A stretch of 36,989 bases of DNA from an uncultured Acinetobacter sp. (lineage in GTDB: Bacteria > Cyanobacteriota > Vampirovibrionia > Gastranaerophilales > Gastranaerophilaceae), in NCBI GenBank assembly GCA_947306495.1, contig CAMZGT010000015.1, positions 1 through 36,989 on the forward strand. The letters run 5' to 3'. Shown one piece after another: positions 9,057 through 17,342 of the stretch. The notes beneath the pieces were generated by a model. That model had not been told where the DNA came from and ran no database searches. It saw only the letters and a program-made list of their open reading frames with translations. Position 1 is the stretch's first letter. The number at the start of each line of letters is the position of its first letter. The position numbers and the translations under genes were made by a program.

Positions 9057-9782
9057 TCATTTTACAATTTTTATATATATAGGGTGGTAAGTTAAAGTTG
9101 GGCGTCCTGAGCACAGATTGTTATAGCCTTTTTCAAAATTCGTTAAATCTTTCTTTGTCCATGATTCAGAAGAAATTGCATTCACTCCGGTAAATTTTAT
9201 GTGGTTTAGAACTTCTTTCGGATTTTTAAATGCCATTATATGAACTTCTTCTTCAATGATAGGAGAATATTGTTTCAGCATTTCGGAAATTTGCTCTGCT
9301 GTATAGTAATTCAAAGATTTTTCTGTTATGTATGAAACTTCTCTTAAATTTTCTTTCCCGAAGATGGAAAATAACATAATCCCGTTATCTTCCAAATATT
9401 CGTGTAATTTTGAAATAAATTCTTCTAAGTTTTCAAGCCATTGTAAAGAAGCATTAGCGATTATTAAATCAAATTTTGTACTTAGAGAATCAACGTACTC
9501 TTCTATGTCCTTATTAATAAAATTTATTTTAGGGTTAATGTTTTTAATGTAACTTTCGCACTCATCTACAATATCATTTGCTATATAGTTATTGTATTTG
9601 AATCGATTGTTTATTTTCTCGGTTAAAAGTCCGGTCCCGCAGCCTATTTCCAGGATGCTTTTGTAGTTATTGCTTTCTGAGAATGATAAAAGTTTATATG
9701 CCATTTTATTTTGAATGATGGCATTTTTGTTGTATGTTTTTAAATTTTTTCTGAATCGTTTACGTATCAATTCCTTGTTCAT
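9057..9782 (-). CDS. bioC: Malonyl-ACP O-methyltransferase BioC
   Basis: BioC methylates malonyl-ACP so that the fatty-acid synthase can build the pimeloyl chain of biotin. The SAM-binding motif LEIGCGTG lies at residues 44-51, followed by ANDIVDEC and LIIANASLQW. The later block LFSIFGKENLREV is characteristic of BioC rather than of generic methyltransferases. Length is 241 aa. GGAG 9 nt upstream supports the start. It overlaps the stop of bioG by 4 nt (ATGA). The neighbour is the matching esterase, which makes the assignment strong. The later biotin genes bioF, bioA, bioD and bioB are not here. Confidence 0.92.
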   Translation of the reverse strand: MNKELIRKRFRKNLKTYNKNAIIQNKMAYKLLSFSESNNYKSILEIGCGTGLLTEKINNRFKYNNYIANDIVDECESYIKNINPKINFINKDIEEYVDSLSTKFDLIIANASLQWLENLEEFISKLHEYLEDNGIMLFSIFGKENLREVSYITEKSLNYYTAEQISEMLKQYSPIIEEEVHIMAFKNPKEVLNHIKFTGVNAISSESWTKKDLTNFEKGYNNLCSGRPTLTYHPIYIKIVK

Positions 9783-10384
9783 AGCAAATCACTCCAATTA
9801 TTAAAAAGATAAAACGGAGCATGACCGCTATTTATATTTGGTTTGGTACCCCAGAATGCAATTTGGTTTTTTGTAGGAATGATTTTATCGTCAGAACCTA
9901 TTATAATTTTGTCATACTTATAATCAATATTTCCCTCATAATTTTTAATAGCAATCAGTTCATTTTTTTGATTTTGAAACTCTCTTTTTATTACAGGTAA
10001 ATCGACCGATTCTTTGTACATATTTTTAATAAATTTTTCACACCCCTTGGGAGAAAAACTTTTTATTGTCATGTCATATATTTTTTTAGGAATTCCGTAT
10101 TCATTGTCAATTGGTTGAAGCGTACCGTTTATTGCAGTTTTTGACAAATAGTCAATATTAAAAAGTGATGCAATCATGACACCCATAGACCATGCAATAA
10201 GATATTTTTCTTTGTACTCATCTAAAAAATTCATATTACAAACCAAAGAATTGTAGTCATAGAACATAACTACATCATACTCACTAAAACTGAGGTTTTT
10301 AACGACAGCCTCATCCATTCCCCACACGTTAAAAAATAAAATTAAATTGATATTATTGTTTTTATTCAGCCATTTATATTTCAT
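9779..10384 (-). CDS. bioG: Pimeloyl-ACP methyl ester esterase BioG
   Basis: BioG frees pimeloyl-ACP from its methyl ester, ending the BioC-initiated elongation. The alpha/beta-hydrolase triad is visible: Ser in AWSMG (residue 66), Asp in GSDDK (165/166) and His in SGHAPF (188). TAINGT and IDNEYGIP are BioG-family blocks. Near the N-terminus the usual GWGMD block reads VWGMD, with the first Gly replaced. I place the start at 10384 (KYKWLNKNNN follows), giving 201 aa as in the family. An ATG 9 nt upstream (10393) is equally possible. The frame is open to 10531, but the extra 49 codons look unrelated. No strong ribosome-binding site decides the start. Confidence 0.85.
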   Translation of the reverse strand: MKYKWLNKNNNINLILFFNVWGMDEAVVKNLSFSEYDVVMFYDYNSLVCNMNFLDEYKEKYLIAWSMGVMIASLFNIDYLSKTAINGTLQPIDNEYGIPKKIYDMTIKSFSPKGCEKFIKNMYKESVDLPVIKREFQNQKNELIAIKNYEGNIDYKYDKIIIGSDDKIIPTKNQIAFWGTKPNINSGHAPFYLFNNWSDLL

Positions 10385-10685
10385 AATACTCATTATATCA
10401 CTACAAAATATTATAAGTTTAAAAAGTATAAAACCTTGAGTATTATTTTTTTTAATTTTATAATTAAGTAAAAATGAATATATTTTCATTTCTAACGAAT
10501 TGTAAAGACGAATTTTTGGATTTAACAACAAGGATGAAATGCAGCTATATTGCCTTACGGGACGAGAACGAGGGAGAGGAAGATTCTTGTAGCACTCTTT
10601 TTATATTAGATATTTTTGCATTGATTTATGTATTAGCTCTTTAGTTCTTATAATATAAATTAAAATTCAACTTACTTTATACTTT

Positions 10686-10715
10686 TTGTGTAGAATTTTT
10701 ATTATTTTGTATAAT
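10686..10715 (+). promoter_or_regulatory. Possible promoter for the STAS-like gene
   Basis: TTGTGT (10686-10691), an 18-nt spacer and a perfect TATAAT (10710-10715). The start codon is 35 nt further on. The rest of 10532-10749 is very AT-rich except for a GC-richer patch at about 10555-10585. I find no gene in it. Confidence 0.45.
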
Positions 10716-10749
10716 TATTTTTCTTAAATTCATAAAATAAAATAATATT

Positions 10750-11085
10750 ATGGAAATTATCACAAATAATGAGTATTGTATCATAACGCCGTTTGCGCAA
10801 AAGGCGGATAAATATGAAATGGAAAGAATTTATCATACTGTTTCGGCATGTCATGCGAAACGCGTTGCTTTGAATTTGGGTTATGTAAAAGACTGTACAA
10901 TAGACTTTCTTGAAGGGCTCGGAAAAATAGAGAATATAAGTTTGTTTAACATACCTTCTGATATTTTTGTAATTATCAATTGCATGAATTTAGACAGAAT
11001 ATTTAATTTATACGTTTCGAAATTGGATTTTATTAATAAAAAAAGAAGAATTTTAAACAGAAAATTTTCTGTTATTACATCTTAA
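10750..11085 (+). CDS. STAS-like domain protein
   Basis: This 111-aa protein has the strand-helix rhythm of a STAS domain, the fold of anti-sigma-factor antagonists. It has a strand RVALNLGYV, the segment CTIDFLEGLGKI, a strand SLFNIP, then IFVIINCMNLDRIF. The segment aligns by eye with the antagonist motif around the phosphorylated serine (DSSGLG). Here the Ser position appears to be Glu (LEGLG). No Shine-Dalgarno precedes the ATG. No anti-sigma kinase or phosphatase is nearby. The following gene is separated by about 300 nt with its own promoter. Similarity is by pattern only and could be wrong. Confidence 0.55.
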   Translation: MEIITNNEYCIITPFAQKADKYEMERIYHTVSACHAKRVALNLGYVKDCTIDFLEGLGKIENISLFNIPSDIFVIINCMNLDRIFNLYVSKLDFINKKRRILNRKFSVITS

Positions 11086-11142
11086 ATCCCACAGTTTATC
11101 TAGCCTATCTGAATAATAAGTGTAAAAATTACAACATTAGAC

Positions 11143-11171
11143 TTGAAAAATTTTTATTTTTAGTGTAGAAT
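11143..11171 (+). promoter_or_regulatory. Strong promoter for the transglycosylase leader
   Basis: TTGAAA (11143-11148), a 17-nt spacer and TAGAAT (11166-11171). Transcription would begin near 11178, leaving about 205 nt of untranslated leader. Confidence 0.7.
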
Positions 11172-11177
11172 GCTAAT

Positions 11178-11382
11178 GACATATTTTCTGTATAGTTATT
11201 TATCCGAACCGGAGTGAGGGAAATATCTAAAGACAGTCGCCTAACAAGTTCTGAGGCAAATGGTAAAAGAATTTAGGAAAGACGCTTTTTATAGGAACTG
11301 AACGAGAACAAAGTGAAACCGCAGGGAGGATTTTTGAGAATGGTATACAGGATTCAATTTACAAAAGAGTAAGAGGATTTCA
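11178..11382 (+). ncRNA. Long structured 5' leader, possible riboswitch
   Basis: The region is untranslated and more purine- and GC-rich than its surroundings. Blocks seen: CCGAACCGG (11204-11212), GACAG (11232-11236), GCCT pairing with AGGC (11239-11242 with 11254-11257), AGGAAAG (11275-11281), and AGTTC pairing with GAACT (11247-11251 with 11295-11299). The series CCGAA, then GACAG, CTAAC, GAGGCAA and AGGAAAG resembles, in the same order, sequence blocks I recall from ydaO-type cyclic-di-AMP riboswitches. That class often controls cell-wall hydrolases, as would be the case here. However, the middle part of that aptamer is missing or diverged, so the class is uncertain. No clear terminator hairpin is present, so translational control is more likely than attenuation. 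Confidence 0.35.
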
Positions 11383-11997
11383 ATGATTAGAAAAACAGTC
11401 TTAACAACTATTGCATTGTTAACAATACTGTGCGTACGTGTTCAAGCTGCACCTACCCCCGAGAGCGTTGTGAAAGAAACTATAGTAAAGCATTCTTTGG
11501 AGATGAATGTTGATCCGGCTCTTGCGCTAAGCATTGCAAAAAAAGAATCAGGGTTCAAACATGAATTAAGAAGCCCGCATGGCGCAGTCGGAGTTTTTCA
11601 ACTGCTTCCTTCTACGGCAAACAGAATGGGGTATAACCCATATTACTTGAGTGAAAATGTAAAAGCGGGACTTACATACTATAAGATGATGTACAAAATG
11701 TTTGGTTCCACAGAATTGGCTCTTGCAGCATATAATGCAGGCCCGGGTAATGTCAAAAAGTTTGGAGGAGCAATTCCTCCTTATTCAGAAACAAAGCGAT
11801 TTGTAAATCAAATAATGCTTGAATACAACAGACAAAAGTTAAATCCGGATCCGGCTATAGTAAAAGTGAAAACAGCAAAATCACCTGCACCTGAAGCAAA
11901 AACAGAAGCTTCCAAGAAACCAAAGGATATAGAAATTCCTAATTTAAGTGAAATTCCTGAGGTAAAACAATCAGATCCGGTAATGGAAATTTTATAA
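11383..11997 (+). CDS. Exported lytic transglycosylase (SLT domain)
   Basis: A signal peptide (1-22, ending VQA before AP) is followed by a lysozyme-like SLT domain. This domain cleaves the MurNAc-GlcNAc bond of peptidoglycan with formation of a 1,6-anhydro product. The catalytic Glu is E55 in KKESGF. The family blocks GAVGVFQLLPST and AAYNAGPGNV follow. The C-terminal 50 residues are a Pro/Lys/Glu-rich tail. AGAGG about 9 nt before the ATG supports the start. The gene is monocistronic, flanked by its own promoter and a terminator. Its long leader implies regulation at the RNA level. Confidence 0.93.
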   Translation: MIRKTVLTTIALLTILCVRVQAAPTPESVVKETIVKHSLEMNVDPALALSIAKKESGFKHELRSPHGAVGVFQLLPSTANRMGYNPYYLSENVKAGLTYYKMMYKMFGSTELALAAYNAGPGNVKKFGGAIPPYSETKRFVNQIMLEYNRQKLNPDPAIVKVKTAKSPAPEAKTEASKKPKDIEIPNLSEIPEVKQSDPVMEIL

Positions 11998-12001
11998 ATA
12001 C

Positions 12002-12033
12002 AAAAAAGGAGGATATTTTATCCTCCTTTTTTT
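12002..12033. terminator. Bidirectional terminator
   Basis: A perfect stem (12002-12015 with 12019-12032, core GGAGGATA/TATCCTCC) has a TTT loop, with an A run on one side and a T run on the other. It lies between the transglycosylase and the convergent ROK kinase and can serve both. Confidence 0.9.
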
Positions 12034-12048
12034 ATTACCGGAAATAGT

Positions 12049-12993
12049 CTAAGATTTAATAAGTAAGCTTGCTCCTATTACACCTGCTGTATTACCGAGC
12101 TGAGCGGGAACTATTTCGACTTCTTTTTGAATAGTCATTGCGCGTCTTGCAATAGTATCTCTAATCGGATCAAGTAAAATATTACCGGCTTCTGCAACGC
12201 CCCCTCCTATAATGATTTTTTCTGGATTCAGCAGATTTACTACGCTTGTAAGTCCCATTCCGATGTACTCGCCCATAATTTTAAATATTTGGCGAGCAAC
12301 AGGATCGCCTTCTTTTGCTGCAGCAGCTACAATATATGGTGTTATATCCGGATTAGCAAGTTCTCTGTATTTTGTGGATTTTCCGCCTTTAATGTATTCT
12401 TCTGCAAGTGCTACTATGCTAGGACCGGAAGCATAGGCTTCTAAACAACCTCTATCACCGCATCCGCAAAGAGGTCCTTCCAAATAATTAAGTTTTATAT
12501 GTCCTATTTCACCGGCAGCATTATTTGCACCTCTTACAAGTTTTCCGTTTACAACTAGCCCTGAACCGATGCCTGTTCCTACTGTAATACAAATAAGGTT
12601 TTCGCACCCCACACCGGCACCATAGTTAAGTTCTCCCAAAGCTGCTGTTCTGACATCGTTATCTACTCTTGTAGATATTCCGAATTCTTCTTCCATTATT
12701 TTTGCAATCGGTACATTTACCCAACCCGGAATATTTGGGGCAAGTCTTACAATTCCGTTTTGACAATCAATTTGTCCCGGAAAACCGAATCCGATGCCTT
12801 CTATATCTTTAGGACTCATTTTTGTTTCTTTTAGTAAGTCCCTAATAGCATCTTTCATACTGTTTATAGTATATTCATAACCCATTTCTGCCCTTGTAGG
12901 AATAGAATTCGAATATATTATTTTCCCCTCATCGCTTACCAAAGCTATTTTGACATTAGTTCCACCAACGTCAACACCAATACGTTGTGCCAT
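12049..12993 (-). CDS. glcK: ROK-family glucokinase
   Basis: This is a sugar kinase of the ROK family, most likely phosphorylating glucose with ATP in the cytosol. The phosphate-binding motif DVGGTN is at residues 8-13. A catalytic Asp is in DND (111-113). The ExGH motif EIGH is at 162-165, and a ROK zinc cluster reads CGCGDRGC (176-183). There is no N-terminal HTH, so it is an enzyme rather than a ROK repressor. At 314 aa it matches ROK glucokinases. Exact sugar specificity (glucose, fructose, N-acetyl sugars) cannot be read from sequence. A purine-rich AGGAAGGAGAG lies just upstream. Confidence 0.88.
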   Translation of the reverse strand: MAQRIGVDVGGTNVKIALVSDEGKIIYSNSIPTRAEMGYEYTINSMKDAIRDLLKETKMSPKDIEGIGFGFPGQIDCQNGIVRLAPNIPGWVNVPIAKIMEEEFGISTRVDNDVRTAALGELNYGAGVGCENLICITVGTGIGSGLVVNGKLVRGANNAAGEIGHIKLNYLEGPLCGCGDRGCLEAYASGPSIVALAEEYIKGGKSTKYRELANPDITPYIVAAAAKEGDPVARQIFKIMGEYIGMGLTSVVNLLNPEKIIIGGGVAEAGNILLDPIRDTIARRAMTIQKEVEIVPAQLGNTAGVIGASLLIKS

Positions 12994-13074
12994 TTATAAA
13001 TCTCTCCTTCCTATAATATAATGCAATCTGAGTGTAACACAAACTGACATAAATATAAAGATAAATTAATGTTT

Positions 13075-13713
13075 TTAGATAATTTTGGCACAAAATTCTG
13101 CAATCGGACATTGATTGCAAAGAGGTTTTATGGGCTTACAAACGTTTTGCCCGTGTGTGACAATTAATGTATTTATGTCAATCCAATATTTTAAAGGAAG
13201 CTTTTTTCTCAGGGCGAACTCTGTTTCTTCCGGACTTTTTGTATTTACATATCCGAGCCTGTTAAAAATTCGATGAACGTGAACATCAACGCAAATAGCA
13301 GGTTTGTTGAACCCTCTTGCTAATACAAGGTTGGCAGTTTTTCTGCCGACTCCGTTAAATTTGCATAGATCTTCTATTTCATCAGGTACTTTACCGTTCA
13401 AATCTTCGTCAATTTGTCGTGATAATTCTATAATTTGCTTGGCTTTATTTTCATAAAATCCGACAGGGTAGATTGCTTCAGCTAAATCCTTTATATTTAC
13501 CTCTTTCATATCGTGCGGATTATCAGCCAGTTTAAGCATTCTGAGTGTTGCAGGATAAGTTGTTTTATCATTTGTTCTAAGGCTCAGTATGCAGGCTGTT
13601 AAAACTAAATATGGATCATTAAAAGAGTCCATTAAATCGACAAATTCACTTTTTTGCTGATTTGCCGATTTAAGTTTTTCTACAAGTTTATCAATATCCA
13701 ATTTATGTCGCAT
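13075..13713 (-). CDS. nth: Endonuclease III
   Basis: This base-excision repair glycosylase/AP lyase acts on oxidised pyrimidines. The helix-hairpin-helix GVGRKTANLVL carries the catalytic Lys125, and VDVHVHRI carries the catalytic Asp143. Four cysteines (192, 199, 202, 208) in a C-x6-C-x2-C-x5-C pattern bind a 4Fe-4S cluster. The motif before the HhH reads LSLRTNDK instead of LSAQATD, as in some other bacterial and archaeal members. Length is 212 aa. The start is not supported by a clear ribosome-binding site. It lies between argS and the ROK kinase on the same strand. Confidence 0.95.
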   Translation of the reverse strand: MRHKLDIDKLVEKLKSANQQKSEFVDLMDSFNDPYLVLTACILSLRTNDKTTYPATLRMLKLADNPHDMKEVNIKDLAEAIYPVGFYENKAKQIIELSRQIDEDLNGKVPDEIEDLCKFNGVGRKTANLVLARGFNKPAICVDVHVHRIFNRLGYVNTKSPEETEFALRKKLPLKYWIDINTLIVTHGQNVCKPIKPLCNQCPIAEFCAKII

Positions 13714-13762
13714 GTTCTATAATTAATTTAATTTTTAGTGTTTGCTTTTTGCAAAAATAAAG

Positions 13763-15487
13763 TTACATTCGCTCAGGTGCTGAAACTGCTAAAATATCCA
13801 GAGCGTTTTTCAATGTAATTTTAACAGCAGCCACAAGGGCAAGTCTTGATTTCATTAATTCTTTATCTTCGCCAATTACACGATTAGAATTGTAGAAAGA
13901 ATGGAATTCTCCTGCAAGTTCTTGAACATATCTGCATATTGTGTACACAGTTCTATTTTGTGCAGACATTGAAATTACCGACTTAAATTCTTCAAGTTTA
14001 AGAATTAAAGCTTTGGCAGTATCTGTAGTATTTAGAATCAGATTTTTGTTAAAATTGTTTAGCAGATTATCAAGTTCAGATTCGTTCATAGGAGCCGGCA
14101 TTTTTTCACCTGTTTCAGGATTAAGCTTTTCTAAGATGGCATTACGTAAGATTGAACAAACACGAGCATAAGCGTATTGAACGTAGAACACAGGATTTTC
14201 ATCTGTTGAACGTTTAGCGAGCTCTATATCAAAATCAAGAGTGAGATCTATGTTTCTCATACACATCCAATATCTGGTTGCATCAACACCAACTTCTTCG
14301 ATTAAATCGTCAAGTGTGACCATGTTTTTACGCTTGCCCATTCGCACTTCATTACCGTTTATAAGCAGGTTAACAAGCTGACCCAATAATACTTCCAAAT
14401 TTTCTGAATGATATCCAAGAGCTTCCAATGAAGCTTTTACCCTCGCAATATATCCATGATGGTCAGCACCCCATATGTCAATCAGACGCTCAAATCCTCT
14501 GTCAAATTTATCAGCATGATAAGCTATATCTGCTGTTAAATAAGTGTTTGAGCCATCAGCTTTTTTTATAACTCTGTCTTGGTCATCGCCAAATTGAGTA
14601 GACTTAAACCACATGGCACCCTCTTGCTCATATAAAAAACCTTTGTTCATAAGTTCTTTGTATCTGGCTTCTACTTTTCCGGATTTATGCAAATCAAGTT
14701 CTGAGTAGAACTTGTCAAAATAAACTCTGAATCCTTCCAAAAGCTTTCTTTGGCAAGCTTCCATTTCAGTCTTTGCAAAATCGCAAAGAGTTTGTAATTC
14801 AACTTTATTAATATCAATACCTTTGTTTTCTTCAAGGAATTTTTTTGCAACAGGAATTAAATAATCTCCGGGATAGTAATTCTTTCTTTCGACTTCATCA
14901 GTCGGAAAGTCAACGTTTTCTCCAAGTTCCTGACGTATTCTTATTCTTAAAGAATTCCCAAGTTTTTGAATTTGGCTACCGGCATCATTTATATAAAATT
15001 CTTGATAAACTTCGTGTCCGTAGAATTTCAACAAATTAGCGAGTGCACTTCCCATGGCTGCCCAACGGCCGTGTCCGATATGGAATGGACCTGTAGGATT
15101 AGCGGAAACATATTCTAAGAGAATTTTTTCTTTTTTTATGTTTTTGCCTTTACCATAATTTTCTTTTTTGTCTAAGATTTCTTCTATGGTATTTGTTAAA
15201 AGGTCATCACTTACTTTGAAATTTATAAATCCACCTATAATGTTTGTATAGTATTTACCTTGTGGTTCAAGATAATTAATGATTGATTGAGCAATCATTG
15301 GCGGAGCAATGCGTGCAGCACGGGCAAGGGAAGAAACGTTTACAGCAAAGTCTCCGAATTCCTGATTTTTTGGTTTTTCTATTATCAACGAGCCTTTTTT
15401 ATATTCGTTCATTTGGCCGATAGCATTGGCCTCAATGCCCTTTAAAACAGCATTTTCAACTTCATTTAAGAAAAAATCTTTTAACAT
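13763..15487 (-). CDS. argS: Arginyl-tRNA synthetase
   Basis: This class I synthetase charges tRNA-Arg. The HIGH motif (PTGPFHIGHGR, 136-139) is clear. The second signature is the degenerate MGKRKNM, as is usual for ArgRS, which often lacks canonical KMSKS. The N-terminal tRNA-binding Add-1 domain occupies about 1-110, and the C-terminal anticodon-binding helices end with SAPERM. Length of 574 aa is normal. The start is supported by GAGG 6 nt upstream. It is separated from the downstream nth gene by 49 nt. Confidence 0.97.
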   Translation of the reverse strand: MLKDFFLNEVENAVLKGIEANAIGQMNEYKKGSLIIEKPKNQEFGDFAVNVSSLARAARIAPPMIAQSIINYLEPQGKYYTNIIGGFINFKVSDDLLTNTIEEILDKKENYGKGKNIKKEKILLEYVSANPTGPFHIGHGRWAAMGSALANLLKFYGHEVYQEFYINDAGSQIQKLGNSLRIRIRQELGENVDFPTDEVERKNYYPGDYLIPVAKKFLEENKGIDINKVELQTLCDFAKTEMEACQRKLLEGFRVYFDKFYSELDLHKSGKVEARYKELMNKGFLYEQEGAMWFKSTQFGDDQDRVIKKADGSNTYLTADIAYHADKFDRGFERLIDIWGADHHGYIARVKASLEALGYHSENLEVLLGQLVNLLINGNEVRMGKRKNMVTLDDLIEEVGVDATRYWMCMRNIDLTLDFDIELAKRSTDENPVFYVQYAYARVCSILRNAILEKLNPETGEKMPAPMNESELDNLLNNFNKNLILNTTDTAKALILKLEEFKSVISMSAQNRTVYTICRYVQELAGEFHSFYNSNRVIGEDKELMKSRLALVAAVKITLKNALDILAVSAPERM

Positions 15488-15553
15488 GTTATCCTCTTTC
15501 TAGTACTCAATAAGAATATTATAAAATAAACACGTCTGATATTGAAAATTAAT

Positions 15554-16771
15554 TTATCTTTCTAAATTTTGTAAAGACTTAACAAGATTATTCAAAGCGT
15601 TTTCTGTTGAATCTTTTTTCAGAAGTATTGTCTGGACGGCAGTATTTACTTGTGTATTAATTTCTTTTTGATTGCGTTTTTGTTTTAGCTGCGGTGTTAT
15701 TTTGTTTATTTGTTTGGCACTTATAGAACGTGCTTTTGCTGTCAAATCGGAATAATCATTATAAAAGTTGTTTTTAAGAGCATCGGAATTTGTTGAGATT
15801 ACGTTAGTTCTTCTTGCAAGTTCCAATTGATTTTCAGCATTCGTTAAATACAAGCAAAAATCCAAAGCTTCTTTTTTATATTTTGCTTTTTTGGGTATTA
15901 CAAAATTCATTACAGAAAAATCGTTTTGGCCTACAGGACCCTTAATTTGTTCGGTAACGTCCGTTTGTTCGTATACCGTCGGAGCATTTTCTTCAACCAT
16001 TTTTAAAAAATTTGCGCCGCCTGTAAAAAATACAATTTTCCCTGCCATATATTGTTCAAGAGCTTCTCTAAGTGTCAGTGTTATACTTTCTTGCGGAATA
16101 AGTCCGTTTTGGTATAATTTTTGAAACATTTCAAAGACCTGTTTGCTTTCTTCCGAATTATAATCAACAATATCTGATATACCATATTTATTCAATATTT
16201 TTACCATTGTATCATTCTCTGTTATTGTAGGCAAAAAAGCGTATGCTCCCGTATTGGTATTTACTTTTTCAGAGATTGCGGCTAATTCTTTGTATGTCTT
16301 TGGTAATCTTATTATTCCTGATTTTGTAAATAAATCTTTGTTGTAAATTGTTATTGCGCTGGTTGCATACCAAGGGATTGAATACAATTTGTTATTGTAT
16401 TTTAAAGCTTTTATTATTTCAGGATTAAACTCTTGTACTGAGTTTTCATCTATTTCTTCCAGAGTTCCTTTCTGGGCCAGCAATGCTGAAAAATCGGGAT
16501 TAAGGTTGATTAAATCAGGCGGATTATCTGTCATAACGGCAGCAAGAGTTCTTTTTTCTCCTTCTGAAAAAGGAACATCTACCCATTTTATTTGTACATT
16601 CGGATGCTCTTTTTCATAAGAACGGATTACTTTGTACATATAATCAGAAAAATCACCCATTTGCAGAGTCCAAAAAGTTACTTCTTTGAGGCTTGCATCC
16701 TTTCTTATAGTACATGCACTCAGGGTTAGGATTGTTAGCGTAACTAAAAATAATATGAATAATTTTTTCAT
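15554..16771 (-). CDS. ABC-type sugar-binding lipoprotein, orphan
   Basis: The signal peptide ends in a lipobox LSAC with the lipidated Cys at residue 20. The remainder is a family 1 extracellular solute-binding protein (VTFWTLQMGD, PPDLINLNPDF, TYKELAAISEKVN), the type that delivers oligosaccharides to ABC importers. No permease or ATPase gene lies nearby, so it must work with components encoded elsewhere or have another role. The start codon overlaps the stop of the upstream small exported protein (ATGA). The substrate is not predictable. Confidence 0.88.
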   Translation of the reverse strand: MKKLFILFLVTLTILTLSACTIRKDASLKEVTFWTLQMGDFSDYMYKVIRSYEKEHPNVQIKWVDVPFSEGEKRTLAAVMTDNPPDLINLNPDFSALLAQKGTLEEIDENSVQEFNPEIIKALKYNNKLYSIPWYATSAITIYNKDLFTKSGIIRLPKTYKELAAISEKVNTNTGAYAFLPTITENDTMVKILNKYGISDIVDYNSEESKQVFEMFQKLYQNGLIPQESITLTLREALEQYMAGKIVFFTGGANFLKMVEENAPTVYEQTDVTEQIKGPVGQNDFSVMNFVIPKKAKYKKEALDFCLYLTNAENQLELARRTNVISTNSDALKNNFYNDYSDLTAKARSISAKQINKITPQLKQKRNQKEINTQVNTAVQTILLKKDSTENALNNLVKSLQNLER

Positions 16772-17169
16772 TTTATTCCCTCGACTAAATTTAAATCAAT
16801 ATATTTAAATGTATTTAAAAGAATACCGCCGGGAAAACGATAAATATTGTTACAAGGTGTAATTTTAAGCATTGAATTTTTATCATCAATTTTTGCGATT
16901 GTTGCTAAATATTTATTTCTGTTTGCTGAAAATATAATGTATCCGTTTGCGGTTTGTATTTCATCAATATTAAATCGGTTAGCACTTAACGATGCTAAAG
17001 TAAGATATAATAATTTTTCCTGATTAATTCCGTATAATTTTGTACAATTTTCGTATGTTATATTTTGAGGTACTGTGAGGGGATTTTGGACAGCAGGCTT
17101 TATTTCTTCTTCTGCTGCAATTACTGCTTGACATAGTACTATACATAGTATTACCAATAATTTCTTCAT
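16768..17169 (-). CDS. Small exported protein, unknown function
   Basis: A 133-aa protein with a Sec signal peptide (about 1-18, cleaved near VIAA before EEE). It has a compact domain of about 100 residues with two cysteines (NCTKLYG and TPCNNIY) that could form a disulfide. I recognise no family. It overlaps the sugar-binding lipoprotein by 4 nt and is likely co-translated with it. A role as an envelope partner of that lipoprotein is plausible but unproven. Confidence 0.7.
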   Translation of the reverse strand: MKKLLVILCIVLCQAVIAAEEEIKPAVQNPLTVPQNITYENCTKLYGINQEKLLYLTLASLSANRFNIDEIQTANGYIIFSANRNKYLATIAKIDDKNSMLKITPCNNIYRFPGGILLNTFKYIDLNLVEGIK

Positions 17170-17274
17170 TAAAAATTTCCCACTATTTGAATTCTAGCAC
17201 GATATTTTATTTTTTTGCTCCTTTATAAGATGTATAAAAATCTGCATTTTTATTTAACTTCAGAGTGAAAATTA

Positions 17275-17303
17275 TTGACAATCTTATCTTAAAATATTAA
17301 AAT
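17275..17303 (+). promoter_or_regulatory. Strong promoter for the glycine-zipper gene
   Basis: A perfect TTGACA (17275-17280), a 17-nt spacer and TAAAAT (17298-17303). A small palindrome ACCAACTGGT (17311-17320) lies near +1 and could be an operator. AAGGAG is 5 nt before the ATG. Confidence 0.75.
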
Positions 17304-17342
17304 AAAGAAGACCAACTGGTACTAAATCAATAAGGAGTATTT

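Noticed and set aside
11172-11181. GCTAATGACA, which matches the end of the fluoride riboswitch consensus
   Set aside because: The required upstream GGNGTTCGCC-type pseudoknot is absent, and the segment lies at the transcription start itself. Chance match.
14845-15039. Open frames antisense to argS and to other conserved genes
   Set aside because: They lie opposite strongly conserved coding sequence, have no ribosome-binding sites, and match no family.
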